From assembly GCF_040829825.1 (NCBI RefSeq), contig NZ_JBFOLH010000005.1: 64,000 nt of DNA; one strand, written 5' to 3'. Below, in pieces: positions 17,390 to 27,900 of this stretch; within the stretch, counting starts at the first letter, position 1; each line of letters opens with the position of its first letter. Made by a program: the position numbers and the translations under genes. This DNA is from Leadbetterella sp040829825. GTDB taxonomy: Bacteria > Bacteroidota > Bacteroidia > Cytophagales > Spirosomataceae. The notes beneath the pieces are model-generated. The model saw nothing but the letters and a program-made list of their open reading frames with translations. It was not told the DNA's origin and searched no databases.

Positions 17390-18451
17390 TTACGAATATA
17401 ACGTATAAAATCTTTCAATGTTTGCTTCCGGATGAATTAGTTCATCATGAAGAATATTTTGCACCAGTTGTTTCGCAAAATGGGGTGCCAGCGACACGCC
17501 TTTTGCCCCCAGGCCGTTAAATATATAGAGGAGGGGTTGCCCGGGGTGCCTGCCCACAAACGGCCTCCGGTCTTTGGTGGCGGGCCGTACGCCGGCCTGC
17601 TGCCCGGTAACCCTGAACGGCTTTCTGAGCATTTTACCGGCAACGGCCAGGAGCTCCTCCCGTGCACGGGCCGTAGCTTCAAAATCGAGCTCATGCCAGG
17701 AGTAGGTAGCTCCCAGGCGCACCCGGTTATCTCCCAGCGGGATGATCCATTTGCCCTGGTTAACAATGGTGCTTACCCCGTAGTCTTCAATAACACCGAG
17801 AAGGGTTTCTCCTTTTACCGGGTTAAAGGGCAGCCAGCGGAAATACGGGTTGTTCAGGGCGTAAAATCCTTCGCAGAAAACCACGCGGGAGGCCTCCCAG
17901 TCCCTGAATTTTACCCCGTCAGCCTGTATGCTGAATTCTTCAAAATCAAATGTGGTGTCGGCCCACTCAGCCTCTCCCTGCAGGTAACGTGCGGCGGCAT
18001 CCAGGAAAACCGGCATGTCCAGCCAGCCGGCAGCAGGAGAATACATTCCTTCCGGCCCGCTGTTAAAACCGGCACTCACGGCCTCGTCTGCAAGGCGTAT
18101 CTCCACGTAGTCTTCCAGGGCGTGCTTGATGATCTGGGCCTGCGAGCTCCTGCGGTGCTCTTCACCGGTAAAGGGCCTGAAAAGGCCCGTTGGGTGATAA
18201 AACGAAGCGGAAAGCCGGTTTTCCAGTTCCTTATAGTAAGTTTCCAGGGTACTGAAAAGCGTATCGGCCAGCCAGGTTTTGGCCAGGTATTTACCGGTTA
18301 CCGGGTTGATCAGTCCGCCGGCTACCCGGCTGGAAGAAGGCAGTGAAGAATCGGTCAGCACTCTCACCGTGCACCCGGCCCGAAGCATCTCCAGGGCCAG
18401 CACCGAACCTGCCAGACCCGATCCTACCACAAGGAAGTCTGTTTTTTTCAT
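17390..18451 (-). CDS. FAD-dependent oxidoreductase, DAO family
   Basis: A 353-residue flavoenzyme. It begins with the dinucleotide-binding motif FLVVGSGLAGSVLALEMLRAG and has DAO-type blocks SSRVAGGLINPVTGKYL, NPVKGETLLGV and a C-terminal FNGLGAKGVSLAPHFAKQLV (FAD contact). Related enzymes oxidise amino groups (glycine oxidase, D-amino acid oxidase, MnmC-type). No signal peptide, so cytoplasmic. It starts 4 bases after cmk, a tight coupling, and precedes the barrel protein. The substrate is unknown; the ThiO-like size is compatible with glycine oxidase, but there are no thiamine genes nearby. Confidence 0.8.
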   Translation of the reverse strand: MKKTDFLVVGSGLAGSVLALEMLRAGCTVRVLTDSSLPSSSRVAGGLINPVTGKYLAKTWLADTLFSTLETYYKELENRLSASFYHPTGLFRPFTGEEHRRSSQAQIIKHALEDYVEIRLADEAVSAGFNSGPEGMYSPAAGWLDMPVFLDAAARYLQGEAEWADTTFDFEEFSIQADGVKFRDWEASRVVFCEGFYALNNPYFRWLPFNPVKGETLLGVIEDYGVSTIVNQGKWIIPLGDNRVRLGATYSWHELDFEATARAREELLAVAGKMLRKPFRVTGQQAGVRPATKDRRPFVGRHPGQPLLYIFNGLGAKGVSLAPHFAKQLVQNILHDELIHPEANIERFYTLYS

Positions 18452-18455
18452 CGGC

Positions 18456-19145
18456 TTATTCTGATGGCTGGCGGCTCATGATCATGTCGGCCAGCAGCAC
18501 TACTCTTTCCACCTGTTCATCCAGGGTCATATACGTGGTGTCCAGCACATACGCGTCAGGTGCCTGGCGCAACGGACTTTCCTCGCGGGTGGTATCGATG
18601 ATGTCTCTTTTCCGGATATTTTCCAGGATCTCATCGAGGTTGGCCAGCTCGCCCTTTTCGATCAGCTCCTGTTGCCGGCGCCGGGCCCTGACAAGCGGGT
18701 CTGCGTTCATAAAAATCTTAAGTTCGGCATCCGGGAAAACCACCGTACCGATATCCCGTCCGTCGAGAACAAATCCTTTTTTCCTGCCCATGCGCTGCTG
18801 TTGCCGGACCATGGCTTTCCTGACTTCGCCGATAGCCGCCACTTCACTTACCTGGTCGGCCACATACAGCTTCCTGATCTCCTCTTCCACATTGAGGCCG
18901 TTCAGGAAAGTTTCATTTTTCCCTTCCCGGGTGCTTCTGAACTCGATATCTGTTTTTTCCAGGGCGTCAGCCACTTCCCTCGGGTTATTCAGGCTTACAT
19001 GATTTTGCAGGAAATACAGGGTAACGGCCCGGTACATGGCACCGGTGTCAATATACCGGTAATTGAGCCTTTCTGCTACCAGCCTGGCCGTACTGCTTTT
19101 TCCACAGGAAGAATAGCCGTCAATGGCTACGATAATTCTAGACAT
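18456..19145 (-). CDS. cmk: (d)CMP kinase
   Basis: A 229-residue cytidylate kinase that makes (d)CDP from (d)CMP. The start at 19145 begins directly with MSRIIVAIDGYSSCGKSS, the P-loop at residues 9-17; the longer frame upstream adds 17 residues not seen in the family. Other motifs: YRYIDTGAMYRAVTLY, LDGRDIGTVVFPDAELKIFM and a Lid-like RRRQQEL. Normal length. The gene lies 55 bases after a TonB receptor gene and 4 bases before the FAD oxidoreductase. Confidence 0.96.
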   Translation of the reverse strand: MSRIIVAIDGYSSCGKSSTARLVAERLNYRYIDTGAMYRAVTLYFLQNHVSLNNPREVADALEKTDIEFRSTREGKNETFLNGLNVEEEIRKLYVADQVSEVAAIGEVRKAMVRQQQRMGRKKGFVLDGRDIGTVVFPDAELKIFMNADPLVRARRRQQELIEKGELANLDEILENIRKRDIIDTTREESPLRQAPDAYVLDTTYMTLDEQVERVVLLADMIMSRQPSE

Positions 19146-19200
19146 ATAAACCGCACAGAATAATCTAAAGGTAATACATTTTCCGTAAAAATTCAATAAC

Positions 19201-21477
19201 TCAGAATTCCCAGCGGTAATTCAGCATGGGCACCAGCCCCAGCTGCTTCTTCTGCACCACCTTCATCAGGTAGGCATCAAAGTAATTGTAGGCTACATTT
19301 TCGCGGTTCGTCAGGTTCTGGATATCCAGCGAGATGGTTTCTGATCCGCGTTTCTTTGTCTTTTTGATATAGGCCCGGACATCCAGCCTGAAGTAGTCGT
19401 TGTATTTGACGGTCAGCGGAGACAGGTAATTGTAATACACATACAGCATATTTTCATACTCTGTTGTAAGTATCCGGTAATCGCGAAAACCACCTACCCA
19501 GTTCAAACGGGCGTTGAGACCCAGCAGCTTCCCGTCAGTTTTCTCCCACTCCTTGCCCGCTGTAGCATTGTATATGTAATTCCCGGCGTAACGGGTGTCA
19601 TAAAATTTATTGTCAAATGCCTTAAACTGCGATTTGTAGAAGGTGGCATTCACGAGCGCAAAAAAGCCGTTGTCAAGATAATGCCGGTAATTGAGCTCTA
19701 TACCGTAATTCCGGCCCTGATTTCTCTGGTTCAGCAGGTAATACCCGTTGGTAAAGTACCCTATTTCATAGCCGTTCAGCACCGATACATACACTGAGTC
19801 AAACCGGCTCAGGTTAAACATGTTCTGGTAGAACAGCTCTGCCGAGAACGACTGGCGGGTATCGGGATCAACCTGGTACCCGAGGGTAAAATGATGCGAC
19901 CTGGCAGGCTTATACGGCAGGTAAAAGGCCACCCGGTTAGAGACGATCTGGCTGTGCAGCCCGTAAGCCGCTTTTATCTTTTGGCCTGCGGTCAGGTGAT
20001 AATCTGCCGACAGCCGGGGCTCAAAATACTGTGAGCTGCCCGAGGAATGACTGTAGGAATAGTGCGGTGCCACAAAGCCCACGTTATAATTGAACCTTGC
20101 CCGCTCGCGGTTGGTAATCCTGGCATAAGGCTGCACCAGGAGGTTGGCAAAGTTGAAAAAGAAAGCATCTGAATCCATCGCATTGAAGCGGTTGAACTGA
20201 TGGCTCAGCTGAACACCGGCATTCAATGCCCATAAGCGGTTGAGGTCTCCTGAAACCGCCGTAGAAAAGCTGAGGTAATTTTTGGCCGAATAGTCATAAT
20301 TGACATTGGTATTTCCCGAATAAGCATTCCGGAGGTTCTCCAGCGCCGAATTGACCAGCACGGTACGCAGGTTCCACTTCTTTAACAGCTTAACCGAATG
20401 TTTGGCGCCCAGCAGGCCCATACGGCCGTAAAAATCAATATTGTTCAGGTCTTTCGATGACTCCCACGTGGTACTGTCGGCATCCGGCGCAAAAATATTG
20501 GACGACAGCCCGCCCATACCAAAGAACGTAAACGTACCGGCTTTGCGGGTAGGGAAATTCAGGTTAAAGGCCAGGTCCTGGAAGGTAATGGCCTCTCCGC
20601 CGAAATTCACCCCGGCCTGTGCCAGGAGCCCCGTAAAAGAATAGCGGTAGTTCACCAGGTAGCTGCTGCCTTTTTTCTTATTGATCGGACCTTCGGAAGA
20701 AAGGTCTATCCCGATCAGCCCTGCCTGCACCACGTGCTGGTACTCTTCACTGTTACCCGTGCGCAGGTTCATATCAAAAACACCCGCCAATGCATTGGAA
20801 TAACCGGCCGGGAATGCCCCGCTCAGGAAATTCATATTGCCCAGCATCTGCGCCGAAAGAATGTTGGTTCCGCCACCCACGGCAGCCGGCTTGTCAGAGA
20901 ACATGCCTGCATTGCTCAGGTGGTTGGGATTCACGATTTCCACTCCTTCCATGCGCCACTGCACAAACTCGGGAGAGTTGCCGCGGACCGACACGTTGTT
21001 GGCCTGGTCGTTGGTATTGGCTACCCCGGCAAACGACATGGCCAGCCGGGCCGGGTCAAAAAAGGTAGCCGGGAAGCGCATGATCTGCTCTGACGTTATG
21101 CTCTCTACATTGGCCAGCGCAGAGGTTCCGCTGCCGGGAGAGACTACTTTCAGCTCGGCCAGCTCCCTGCCGGCCGCCAGCAGCTCCAGGTCAAGCACCA
21201 GCTGCCGGGAGTTTTCCAGCAGCAGCTCCCTGTAAATATACTTTCCGTAGGCTACCGAGCTTACTTCCACTTCGAGGCGGCCCAGGGGCACGGCATCAAA
21301 ACGCACATCACCGTTGGCATCACTGGAGGCAGAAAGATGGTATTTCGGTATCGACACATTTGCTCCTTCTACCGGGAGGCGGCTGTGTCCGTCTGACAGG
21401 TGAATCTTAACGGTTTGGGTGTTCTGGGCAAAAACATTCAGGGAAACCAACAGGCCTGCAAGTGTCAACAATTTCAT
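19201..21477 (-). CDS. TonB-dependent receptor with carboxypeptidase-regulatory-like domain
   Basis: A 758-residue outer membrane receptor. A signal peptide (MKLLTLAGLLVSLNVFAQ) is followed by a carboxypeptidase-regulatory-like Ig domain (about 22-100; VKIHLSDGHSRLPVEGANVSIP), a plug domain (about 115-220; SITSEQIMRFPATFFDPARLA, VRGNSPEFVQWRMEGVEI) and a long beta-barrel ending in LVPMLNYRWEF with the terminal Phe. The substrate cannot be predicted; there is no SusD partner next to it. It may be read together with cmk, 55 bases downstream. A heptad-repeat hairpin lies in its upstream region. Confidence 0.9.
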   Translation of the reverse strand: MKLLTLAGLLVSLNVFAQNTQTVKIHLSDGHSRLPVEGANVSIPKYHLSASSDANGDVRFDAVPLGRLEVEVSSVAYGKYIYRELLLENSRQLVLDLELLAAGRELAELKVVSPGSGTSALANVESITSEQIMRFPATFFDPARLAMSFAGVANTNDQANNVSVRGNSPEFVQWRMEGVEIVNPNHLSNAGMFSDKPAAVGGGTNILSAQMLGNMNFLSGAFPAGYSNALAGVFDMNLRTGNSEEYQHVVQAGLIGIDLSSEGPINKKKGSSYLVNYRYSFTGLLAQAGVNFGGEAITFQDLAFNLNFPTRKAGTFTFFGMGGLSSNIFAPDADSTTWESSKDLNNIDFYGRMGLLGAKHSVKLLKKWNLRTVLVNSALENLRNAYSGNTNVNYDYSAKNYLSFSTAVSGDLNRLWALNAGVQLSHQFNRFNAMDSDAFFFNFANLLVQPYARITNRERARFNYNVGFVAPHYSYSHSSGSSQYFEPRLSADYHLTAGQKIKAAYGLHSQIVSNRVAFYLPYKPARSHHFTLGYQVDPDTRQSFSAELFYQNMFNLSRFDSVYVSVLNGYEIGYFTNGYYLLNQRNQGRNYGIELNYRHYLDNGFFALVNATFYKSQFKAFDNKFYDTRYAGNYIYNATAGKEWEKTDGKLLGLNARLNWVGGFRDYRILTTEYENMLYVYYNYLSPLTVKYNDYFRLDVRAYIKKTKKRGSETISLDIQNLTNRENVAYNYFDAYLMKVVQKKQLGLVPMLNYRWEF

Positions 21478-21492
21478 TCTGTATACATTTTT

Positions 21493-21592
21493 AGCTGTGA
21501 GCTATGGGCCTTGAGCCGGGTGACACTTCACCTTTATACATGGACCCCTATACGCTGTGAATTTCTCAAGACTCATAGCTCACAGCTCATGG
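21493..21592. repeat. Heptad-phased repeat hairpin between divergent genes
   Basis: Bases 21565-21592 are four heptamers CTCAAGA, CTCATAG, CTCACAG, CTCATGG. The left arm at 21493-21518 carries the complementary phase (AGCTGTGAGCTATGGGCCTTGAGCC). AGCTGTGAGCTATG pairs with CATAGCTCACAGCT. It lies between the TonB receptor (-) and the helicase (+), so it probably sits within their leader or promoter regions. Confidence 0.7.
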
Positions 21593-21674
21593 CTGTTATA
21601 AATTACCCGGCAAATATAGGTTGTCCGTTTTTTAAAAACGCATCCTTTTACAGAAATAAGCTGTTACTTTCCCC

Positions 21675-21682
21675 TATCTTTG
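21675..21682 (+). promoter_or_regulatory. -7 box (TATCTTTG) for the helicase gene
   Basis: An exact TAnnTTTG match 18 bases before the ATG at 21701. No good TTTG -33 element is seen at the right distance, so this is a partial promoter match. Confidence 0.4.
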
Positions 21683-21700
21683 AGGTTTCGGAACAGGAAT

Positions 21701-24700
21701 ATGGCGCTATTTACCATCTACTCTTCTTCTGCCGGATCGGGCAAGACCTTCACCCTCACCCGCGAATACCTGCGGCTGGCTTTAAGCCAGGTTGACCCGT
21801 CTTATTTCCGGAATATCCTGGCTATGACCTTCACCAATGATGCGGCAGAAGAGATGAAAAGGCGGATCATCAGCGCATTAAAGGAGCTGAGCTCCGGAAC
21901 CGGTGAAACGTCGGTCCTCCTCCGGCTACTGTCGGAAGACCTCCCCCACATTCCGCCTGAAATGCTACAGGAACGCGCCGGGCTGGTGCTCCGCCAGGTG
22001 CTGCAGAATTACAACGATTTTGCCATTAAAACCATTGACAGCTTCGTTAACCAGATCATCAGCTCTTTTACCTTTGACCTGAATCTTCCGTACAATTACG
22101 AGATCATCCTGGATACCGGCGAGCTGATCGAAGAGGCCGTCAGCCGCCTGATAGACCGGGTGGGAGACGATCCCGAACTGACTGCGATGTTCAGGGAATT
22201 TGCCCTGAGCAAGCTGGACGACAACCAGAGCTGGAATTCACTGCAAAGCGATATTGTGGATTTTGCCGGGGTGATTTACCGCGACAACAACGCCGCAGAG
22301 ATTGATAAAAACAGGCTGCTTTCGCACGCCGATGTGCTGCAAATCAAAGGCCAGGTCAGGGCGTTCCTGAAAGAATCGGAGCTGGCAGTAAGGCGGCTGG
22401 CGCAGCAGGCCCTTGACCTGGTGGTTTCAGCCGGGCTGTCGGCTGCCGATTTTTACCAGGGTGCCCGGGGCATCTGCAACTTCTACAGCAAAATGGTGCA
22501 GTCACCCGAAACCCTCTGGAAAGACGGTATGCCGGGGGCAACCGTACAAACCACCCTCTGGGAAAACCGGTGGTATAAGGAGAAGAGCCCGGCAGCAGCA
22601 CGCATCGATGCGATCTCTCCCCGGCTCACGGAGCTGACGGAGGAGCTGCTGGCGCTGCGGACAGAGAAATATTCCATTCTCCGGATCATTGATAAAAACC
22701 TGCTTAAAATTCCGTTTCTGGCGGTCATCAAGAAAGAGATAGACACCCTCCTGGCCGAAAATAACGAAGCGGTTCTGGCTGATTTTAACCGGAAGATCCT
22801 GGAAATTGTAGCCAGTGAACCCGTGCCGTACATCTATGAGCGTATTGGTGAAAGGTACAATCATATCCTGGTAGACGAGTTCCAGGACACCTCTGATATC
22901 CAGTTTTTCAACCTGCTGCCCCTGCTTGAAAACGCCGTTTCGAAAAACCATGAAAACCTGATCGTAGGCGACCCCAAGCAGGCCATTTACAGCTGGCGGG
23001 GCGGAAACGTGATGCTGATGCTGGACCTGATCAACGGGCAGAATACCTACTTCCGGTCAAGGGCTCCCGAAATCCAGCTTTCACAGATCGGCACCCTGAA
23101 TACCGTAACCGGTCTTAAAACCTTAAGCACCAACTACCGGAGCCGGGAAGAGATCATCAGCTTTAACAATGCGCTGTTTTCTTCTGTGATAGCCGGCCAG
23201 GAAAGCGCTGTGGCCCGGCAGGTGTTCAGTGATTATCTTCAATATACGCCGGAAAAGCCTAAAACCGGGGGCTATACCGCTGTAGAGATACTCCGGAAAG
23301 ACGAAGACGATGTAGCCGGGAAAATGACCTCGCTGATAGACAGTATCCTGGCAGACGGGTACCGGCTGTCAGATATCTGTATTTTGTGCCGGAGAAAAAA
23401 AGAAGGGGAAACCATAGCCTCGATGCTGGAAAATGCGGGTTACGCCATCAGCTCATCAGAAGCGCTGAAGCTGAACAACCGCCCGGAGGTACGGTTCCTG
23501 ATTTCCGCCCTGCGGTTTTCGCTTCACCCGGAGCGGCAGTTTGAACGGTTTGAATTTCTCCAGTTCTTTTTCCTGACCGGGAATATCCGTGCCGCAGATT
23601 ACGACCTGCACTACCTCTGCTCATTGCCTCCGGCTGAATTCAGGATATTTTTCACCCATTTCGGGGTTGACCTCGAAGGCACGGCGGGGCTTGACCCCTA
23701 CCAGCTGGCTGAATTTTTTACCGCCCGGTTTGCCCTGCTCCAAAAACCGGGAGCTGCCGATTACGTGCTTGCCCTGCTGGATCACCTGCTGGATTATACC
23801 ACCCGGAAGTCAAAAAGCCTGGCCGAGTTTCTTCGCGACTGGGAGGTCCGAAAAGAAAAAGCGGCCATTCCGGCAAAAGCAGCCAACGCCATCACCATTA
23901 ATACCATTCACAAAGCCAAAGGGCTTGAATACCCGGTTGTGATCCTGCCCTATGTTAACTGGGATACCGCCCCGAACCGGGAGTCCCGCATCTGGCTGGA
24001 TATTGATGGGCTCGGCTACCCCGAGCTGAACTCTCCTGCCGGCCGGATCCTGTCGGCCCCCTTTGCCTATTCGCCGGAGTTTGAATTTTCAGCGGAGATC
24101 CTGCAAAAGGAAAAAGACCTGATCTATATTGAAAACCTGAACATGCTGTATGTGGCGCTGACCAGGGCCATAGACCGCCAGTATCTCTGGATCTGGGGTC
24201 GCCCCACCAAAACGGGACTGGCCATTGAAAACATCGGGAAGCTCCTGGAAGATTTCCTGGAGGCAGGCCGCCAGCCGGAACGCCTGCTCTACGAATTCGG
24301 GGAGAAAGGATCTCCTGCCCGTAAAGAAGAGAAAACGCCTCCGCCCCGTTTTGAGCTGCAGCTGCATGAGCCGTTTAAAGACCAACGCGGCCTGAAGATC
24401 AAGTGGACCGTACCCGAAGAAAGAGTGCGGGAAGGGAACCTGATTCACCTGGCTTTTGAAAGAATTAAAAAGGCTTCTGATCTTGAACCGGTCCTGAACA
24501 AGCTGCAGCAGGAGGGCCTGCTTACCGCGGCGTTGGCCGAAGCCATTGCTCCGAAAATCCGGTCTGTGTTTCAGCACCCGGCACTGGCACCGCTGTTTGA
24601 AGAAAAGGCTGTAGTGAAAAATGAGGCCGATATTCTTTCCAGCCACAGCAATACCGGCCGGCCTGACCGGGTGGTATTCCTGAACAACGAAGCCTATATC

Positions 24701-24859
24701 CTGGATTACAAAACCGGTCAGAAACGGGCCGCTCATGAAAAGCAACTGCAGGATTATGCCCGTCTCTTGCTGCAGATGGGCTACGCTGCCGTACATCTTT
24801 TCCTGGTATACCTTGATCCGCCGGAAGTAGTAAAAGTAGCACCTCCCCGGGCAAAATAA
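21701..24859 (+). CDS. AddA/RecB-like UvrD-family helicase-nuclease
   Basis: A 1052-residue SF1 helicase with a C-terminal RecB-type nuclease, probably acting in double-strand break end processing. The start at 21701 puts Walker A (SSSAGSGKTFTL) at about residues 7-18, as in the family, and follows a -7 box. Motif II is DEFQDTSDIQF, motif III VGDPKQAIYSWRGG, motif V TIHKAKGLEYPVVILPY, motif VI MLYVALTRAIDR. The nuclease domain has GRPDRVVF, ILDYKTGQ and QLQDYARLL, the GxxD...DYKxG...QxxxY pattern. The AddB-like partner expected for such proteins is not in the window. It is a lone gene, convergent with the sensor kinase. Confidence 0.92.
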   Translation: MALFTIYSSSAGSGKTFTLTREYLRLALSQVDPSYFRNILAMTFTNDAAEEMKRRIISALKELSSGTGETSVLLRLLSEDLPHIPPEMLQERAGLVLRQVLQNYNDFAIKTIDSFVNQIISSFTFDLNLPYNYEIILDTGELIEEAVSRLIDRVGDDPELTAMFREFALSKLDDNQSWNSLQSDIVDFAGVIYRDNNAAEIDKNRLLSHADVLQIKGQVRAFLKESELAVRRLAQQALDLVVSAGLSAADFYQGARGICNFYSKMVQSPETLWKDGMPGATVQTTLWENRWYKEKSPAAARIDAISPRLTELTEELLALRTEKYSILRIIDKNLLKIPFLAVIKKEIDTLLAENNEAVLADFNRKILEIVASEPVPYIYERIGERYNHILVDEFQDTSDIQFFNLLPLLENAVSKNHENLIVGDPKQAIYSWRGGNVMLMLDLINGQNTYFRSRAPEIQLSQIGTLNTVTGLKTLSTNYRSREEIISFNNALFSSVIAGQESAVARQVFSDYLQYTPEKPKTGGYTAVEILRKDEDDVAGKMTSLIDSILADGYRLSDICILCRRKKEGETIASMLENAGYAISSSEALKLNNRPEVRFLISALRFSLHPERQFERFEFLQFFFLTGNIRAADYDLHYLCSLPPAEFRIFFTHFGVDLEGTAGLDPYQLAEFFTARFALLQKPGAADYVLALLDHLLDYTTRKSKSLAEFLRDWEVRKEKAAIPAKAANAITINTIHKAKGLEYPVVILPYVNWDTAPNRESRIWLDIDGLGYPELNSPAGRILSAPFAYSPEFEFSAEILQKEKDLIYIENLNMLYVALTRAIDRQYLWIWGRPTKTGLAIENIGKLLEDFLEAGRQPERLLYEFGEKGSPARKEEKTPPPRFELQLHEPFKDQRGLKIKWTVPEERVREGNLIHLAFERIKKASDLEPVLNKLQQEGLLTAALAEAIAPKIRSVFQHPALAPLFEEKAVVKNEADILSSHSNTGRPDRVVFLNNEAYILDYKTGQKRAAHEKQLQDYARLLLQMGYAAVHLFLVYLDPPEVVKVAPPRAK

Positions 24860-24873
24860 AGAAAGCAATTCCA

Positions 24874-24993
24874 GGGAACCTCTAAAAACTCCAAAATCAA
24901 GGCTTGCAAAAAATTAAAAACACAGTTTACTAATTGTAAATGAGTATTTTAATTTTGAGGCATAACGCAGAGTTTGGAATTTTTAGGGGTCCC
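24874..24993. mobile_element. MITE-like 120-base element
   Basis: Imperfect terminal inverted repeats GGGAACCTCTAAAAACTCC (24874-24892) and GGAATTTTTAGGGGTCCC (24976-24993) match at 16 of 18 positions with one gap. Inside are nested palindromes: AAAATTAAAA (24910-24919) with TTTTAATTTT (24947-24956), and TTTAC/GTAAA. No open frame. The right end lies just after the stop codon of the sensor kinase (complement of 24995-24997). No clear target duplication was found. The ends recall IS4/IS5-type transposon termini but I cannot assign a family. Confidence 0.6.
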
Positions 24994-24994
24994 A

Positions 24995-27900
24995 TTAAAA
25001 AATTACCCGGTCGCCTGCCGGCTGGTCGTGATCACCCCCTTCTTTGAGCATAAGCTGGATATAAAAGGTTTTGCCCTCGCCTTCTTCCGAATCAAACCAG
25101 ATATTTCCACCGAAATGTTCGATGCTGATCCGCGATATGCTCAGCCCAAAACCGGCCTCCTCATCTTTTTCACTGAAGGTAGGGCGAAAAACTTTCTCTT
25201 TCTTATCTTCCGGGATGCCCGTTCCGTTATCCCGAACCTCTATAATGCCGCTGGTCTCATTTTTTGAAACAGCCACGGTGATCCTGGGTTCTCGGCCTTC
25301 AGGAACCGACTCAAGCCCGGTCTTAATCAGGTGCGTCAGGGTTCTGCTGATAGTTCTGCTATCACCCCTGACCCAAAGCTCCTCTTCAGTGCTGGTGAAA
25401 TACACACCGGGGGTTCCCTTTTCCAGTTCGGGAACACCCTTAACCGTGGCTACCATATCAAATTCTTCGTGCGCCGGTAACGGCATTTCCGCAAAGCGGG
25501 AGAACGACATGGAAATGCCGGTAATATTTTCTATCTGGTCGCTGATGGAGCCCAGCAATCTCAGGGTGCGTTTTTTCACATCGGGGTGATCAGAAAGCAC
25601 CAGGCGCTGCAAATGCTGTACCGACAGCATCATGGGCGTAAGCGGGTTCCGGATCTCGTGGGCCAGCTGCTTGGCCATATCGCGCCAGGCCGACTGCTTC
25701 TCACTGATAGAAAGGGCCTGCTTGCTTTCTTCCAGCTTCCTGAGCATCCGGTTGTATTCACCGGTCAGCAGGCCGATCTCATCCTTGGCATCCCATACGA
25801 TCTCTTTATTCTGCTGGTTAAAGTTCACCGATTTAATTTTATCGGCGATCAGCTTCAGCGGTTCGGTCAGCTTTTTACTGGAAACGAAAGAAAATGTATA
25901 CAGGAAGATAAAGATCACCAGGAATGCTATCAGGAGGGTCTGCCCGATCTGCTTGGTCCACGACTCTACCGCGGTTTGCGCATCCATATAATTCAGGCCG
26001 GCAATGCAGGTCAGGTTATCGGCGCTCCCCTTCACCGGCACAAAAGCGGTTTTGGAAGATATCTTGTCCTGGAAGTCATCCAGCAGCACCACCGGCTCAC
26101 CGTCGTTCTTGATAGCCGCAAAGGCCACGGGATTGATATACAGCGGTTTTTCCAGGTTCTGGTACGGGATAGACGAGGAATAAAACAAGGTGCCGTTCAG
26201 GTCATACAGGTTAATATCGACCGATGAGCTGCGGGAAAGATTATCCAGGTTATTCCGGAGGTCTCTTCGTGAGAATTTTCCCGTTTCAAAATTTTGCCCG
26301 TAGATATTCAGCACTTCCGATATATTGAGCGATGTAGCCAGTATGGAGTCGTTCCGGATATCGGAGAACATATTTTTTATGATGATGGCGCCGATCACCA
26401 TGATAATGGTCAGGGGCAGGAGAAAGGCTCCGTTCAGGTAGAGCTGGATTTTCCCCGATAAATTCATCTGGTAACGCCTGAAATCATTGAAAAAGCCCAT
26501 AAAGATCAGCAATCCCATCACCCCGATCAGCGACACGAAAAAGAGGAAGGAGAAATTGGCCAGGATATCCTTATAAAGCTCTTTCTTTTCAGACACTACA
26601 ATGATCTTGTCCCCGTCTCCTTTCCTGGCCAGGTGAGAATACCCTTTATACATGGATTCTTTCTCAAAAATACCCAGGTTGCCTGCCAGCACCGAATCAA
26701 AAATACGCCTGTAATTGTAATTGCCATACTGGAAAACGAGGTCGCCCGTAGAATCAAAAACCCCGTAGCTGTAATACCGGGTGAACGGGTTATGGGATAC
26801 CCGTTTCATCTGCAGCAGGGTTTTCAGGGTCAGGTTACTGCTTCTGTTCGGGTAAAGCCTGAAAACAGCAGTTCCAAACTTATGATCTTCTTCTTTTATC
26901 TCATGAATGAGGGTATAATACGAGGTTTGACCCGAATTACGGGTGAGGTAAAGATTGGGGTAATCTGTAGGGTCAGACTCTCCCAGGGCATGGTGTGTTA
27001 AGGTACTCAGGCCATGTATTTTATGAGGAGCTACTTCTATACCTGCAGAGTCAAAGACCTCGTAAGTGACCAGGAAAGGATCCAGGAAGCTATTGTAGAG
27101 CTCCTGCCTTATCACTTCATCTGTCTCCTGGTAGGTCTTCTCTCCCTTCAGCAGGTTTTGAAACAGGTCTGATTTGCCGAGCAATACACTCAGCTGGTGA
27201 ATCTGTCTTTCCAGGCGCCTGTCTTTGCCGCTCATATAGTTTTCGGCAAAGTTTTCCTTTTCCATCCGGCTGCGCTGTGTGTCTTTCTGAAACAGCACAC
27301 AGAAGAGGATCAGCGTATAGGCAAAAGCACCTATGATATAATACACGTAGGTGAAAGAACGGAGGCGGTAGAAATACCGGGGCAGGCGTAAGAGGTATAC
27401 AATGAGCAGGAATACGCTGCTGGTAATCACCACCGGCCCCCAGCCGAGCGCATAGATAAGAAAAATACCTGCTACCGTTCCGTAGGCCCAGTAAAAGGTT
27501 CCTTTGCGGTATTCCGGCTGAAGCCGCTTATATACATTGGCTATGGAGTGCGTGGTCAGGAAATAAACACCTAGGAGTATAAAAAGATACACGTACATGG
27601 TATCTTTCACATTGCCGAGATAGAAGCTCATCGAGTAATGATTCTCAATCAGGCTTTCCTGGTAGGTATGATCGATTAACCACCATACTGCCCGGCCCAG
27701 GCCAAACATAAACAGCACACACAGCAAAGACAGGCCATTGCGCATAAAAGAGCTCATACCTTCCAGGTTCAGGTAAAGCAATGCCCGGTATTGTGCCAGG
27801 GAGAATTTGGTCAGGATGATCAGTATGCAGAGCGTGTCAATGAAGAGATTCCCATAAAAGATATCGATCAGTTTGTTCGGAAAGAATATCCACGGCAGGT

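Noticed and set aside
24089..24868. Long minus-strand open frame of 259 codons opposite the helicase-nuclease
   Set aside because: It lies fully antisense to well-conserved motif VI and nuclease blocks; its protein shows no recognisable domain. The same applies to the 249-codon frame at 4488-5237 opposite lpdA and the 277-codon frame at 31040-31873.
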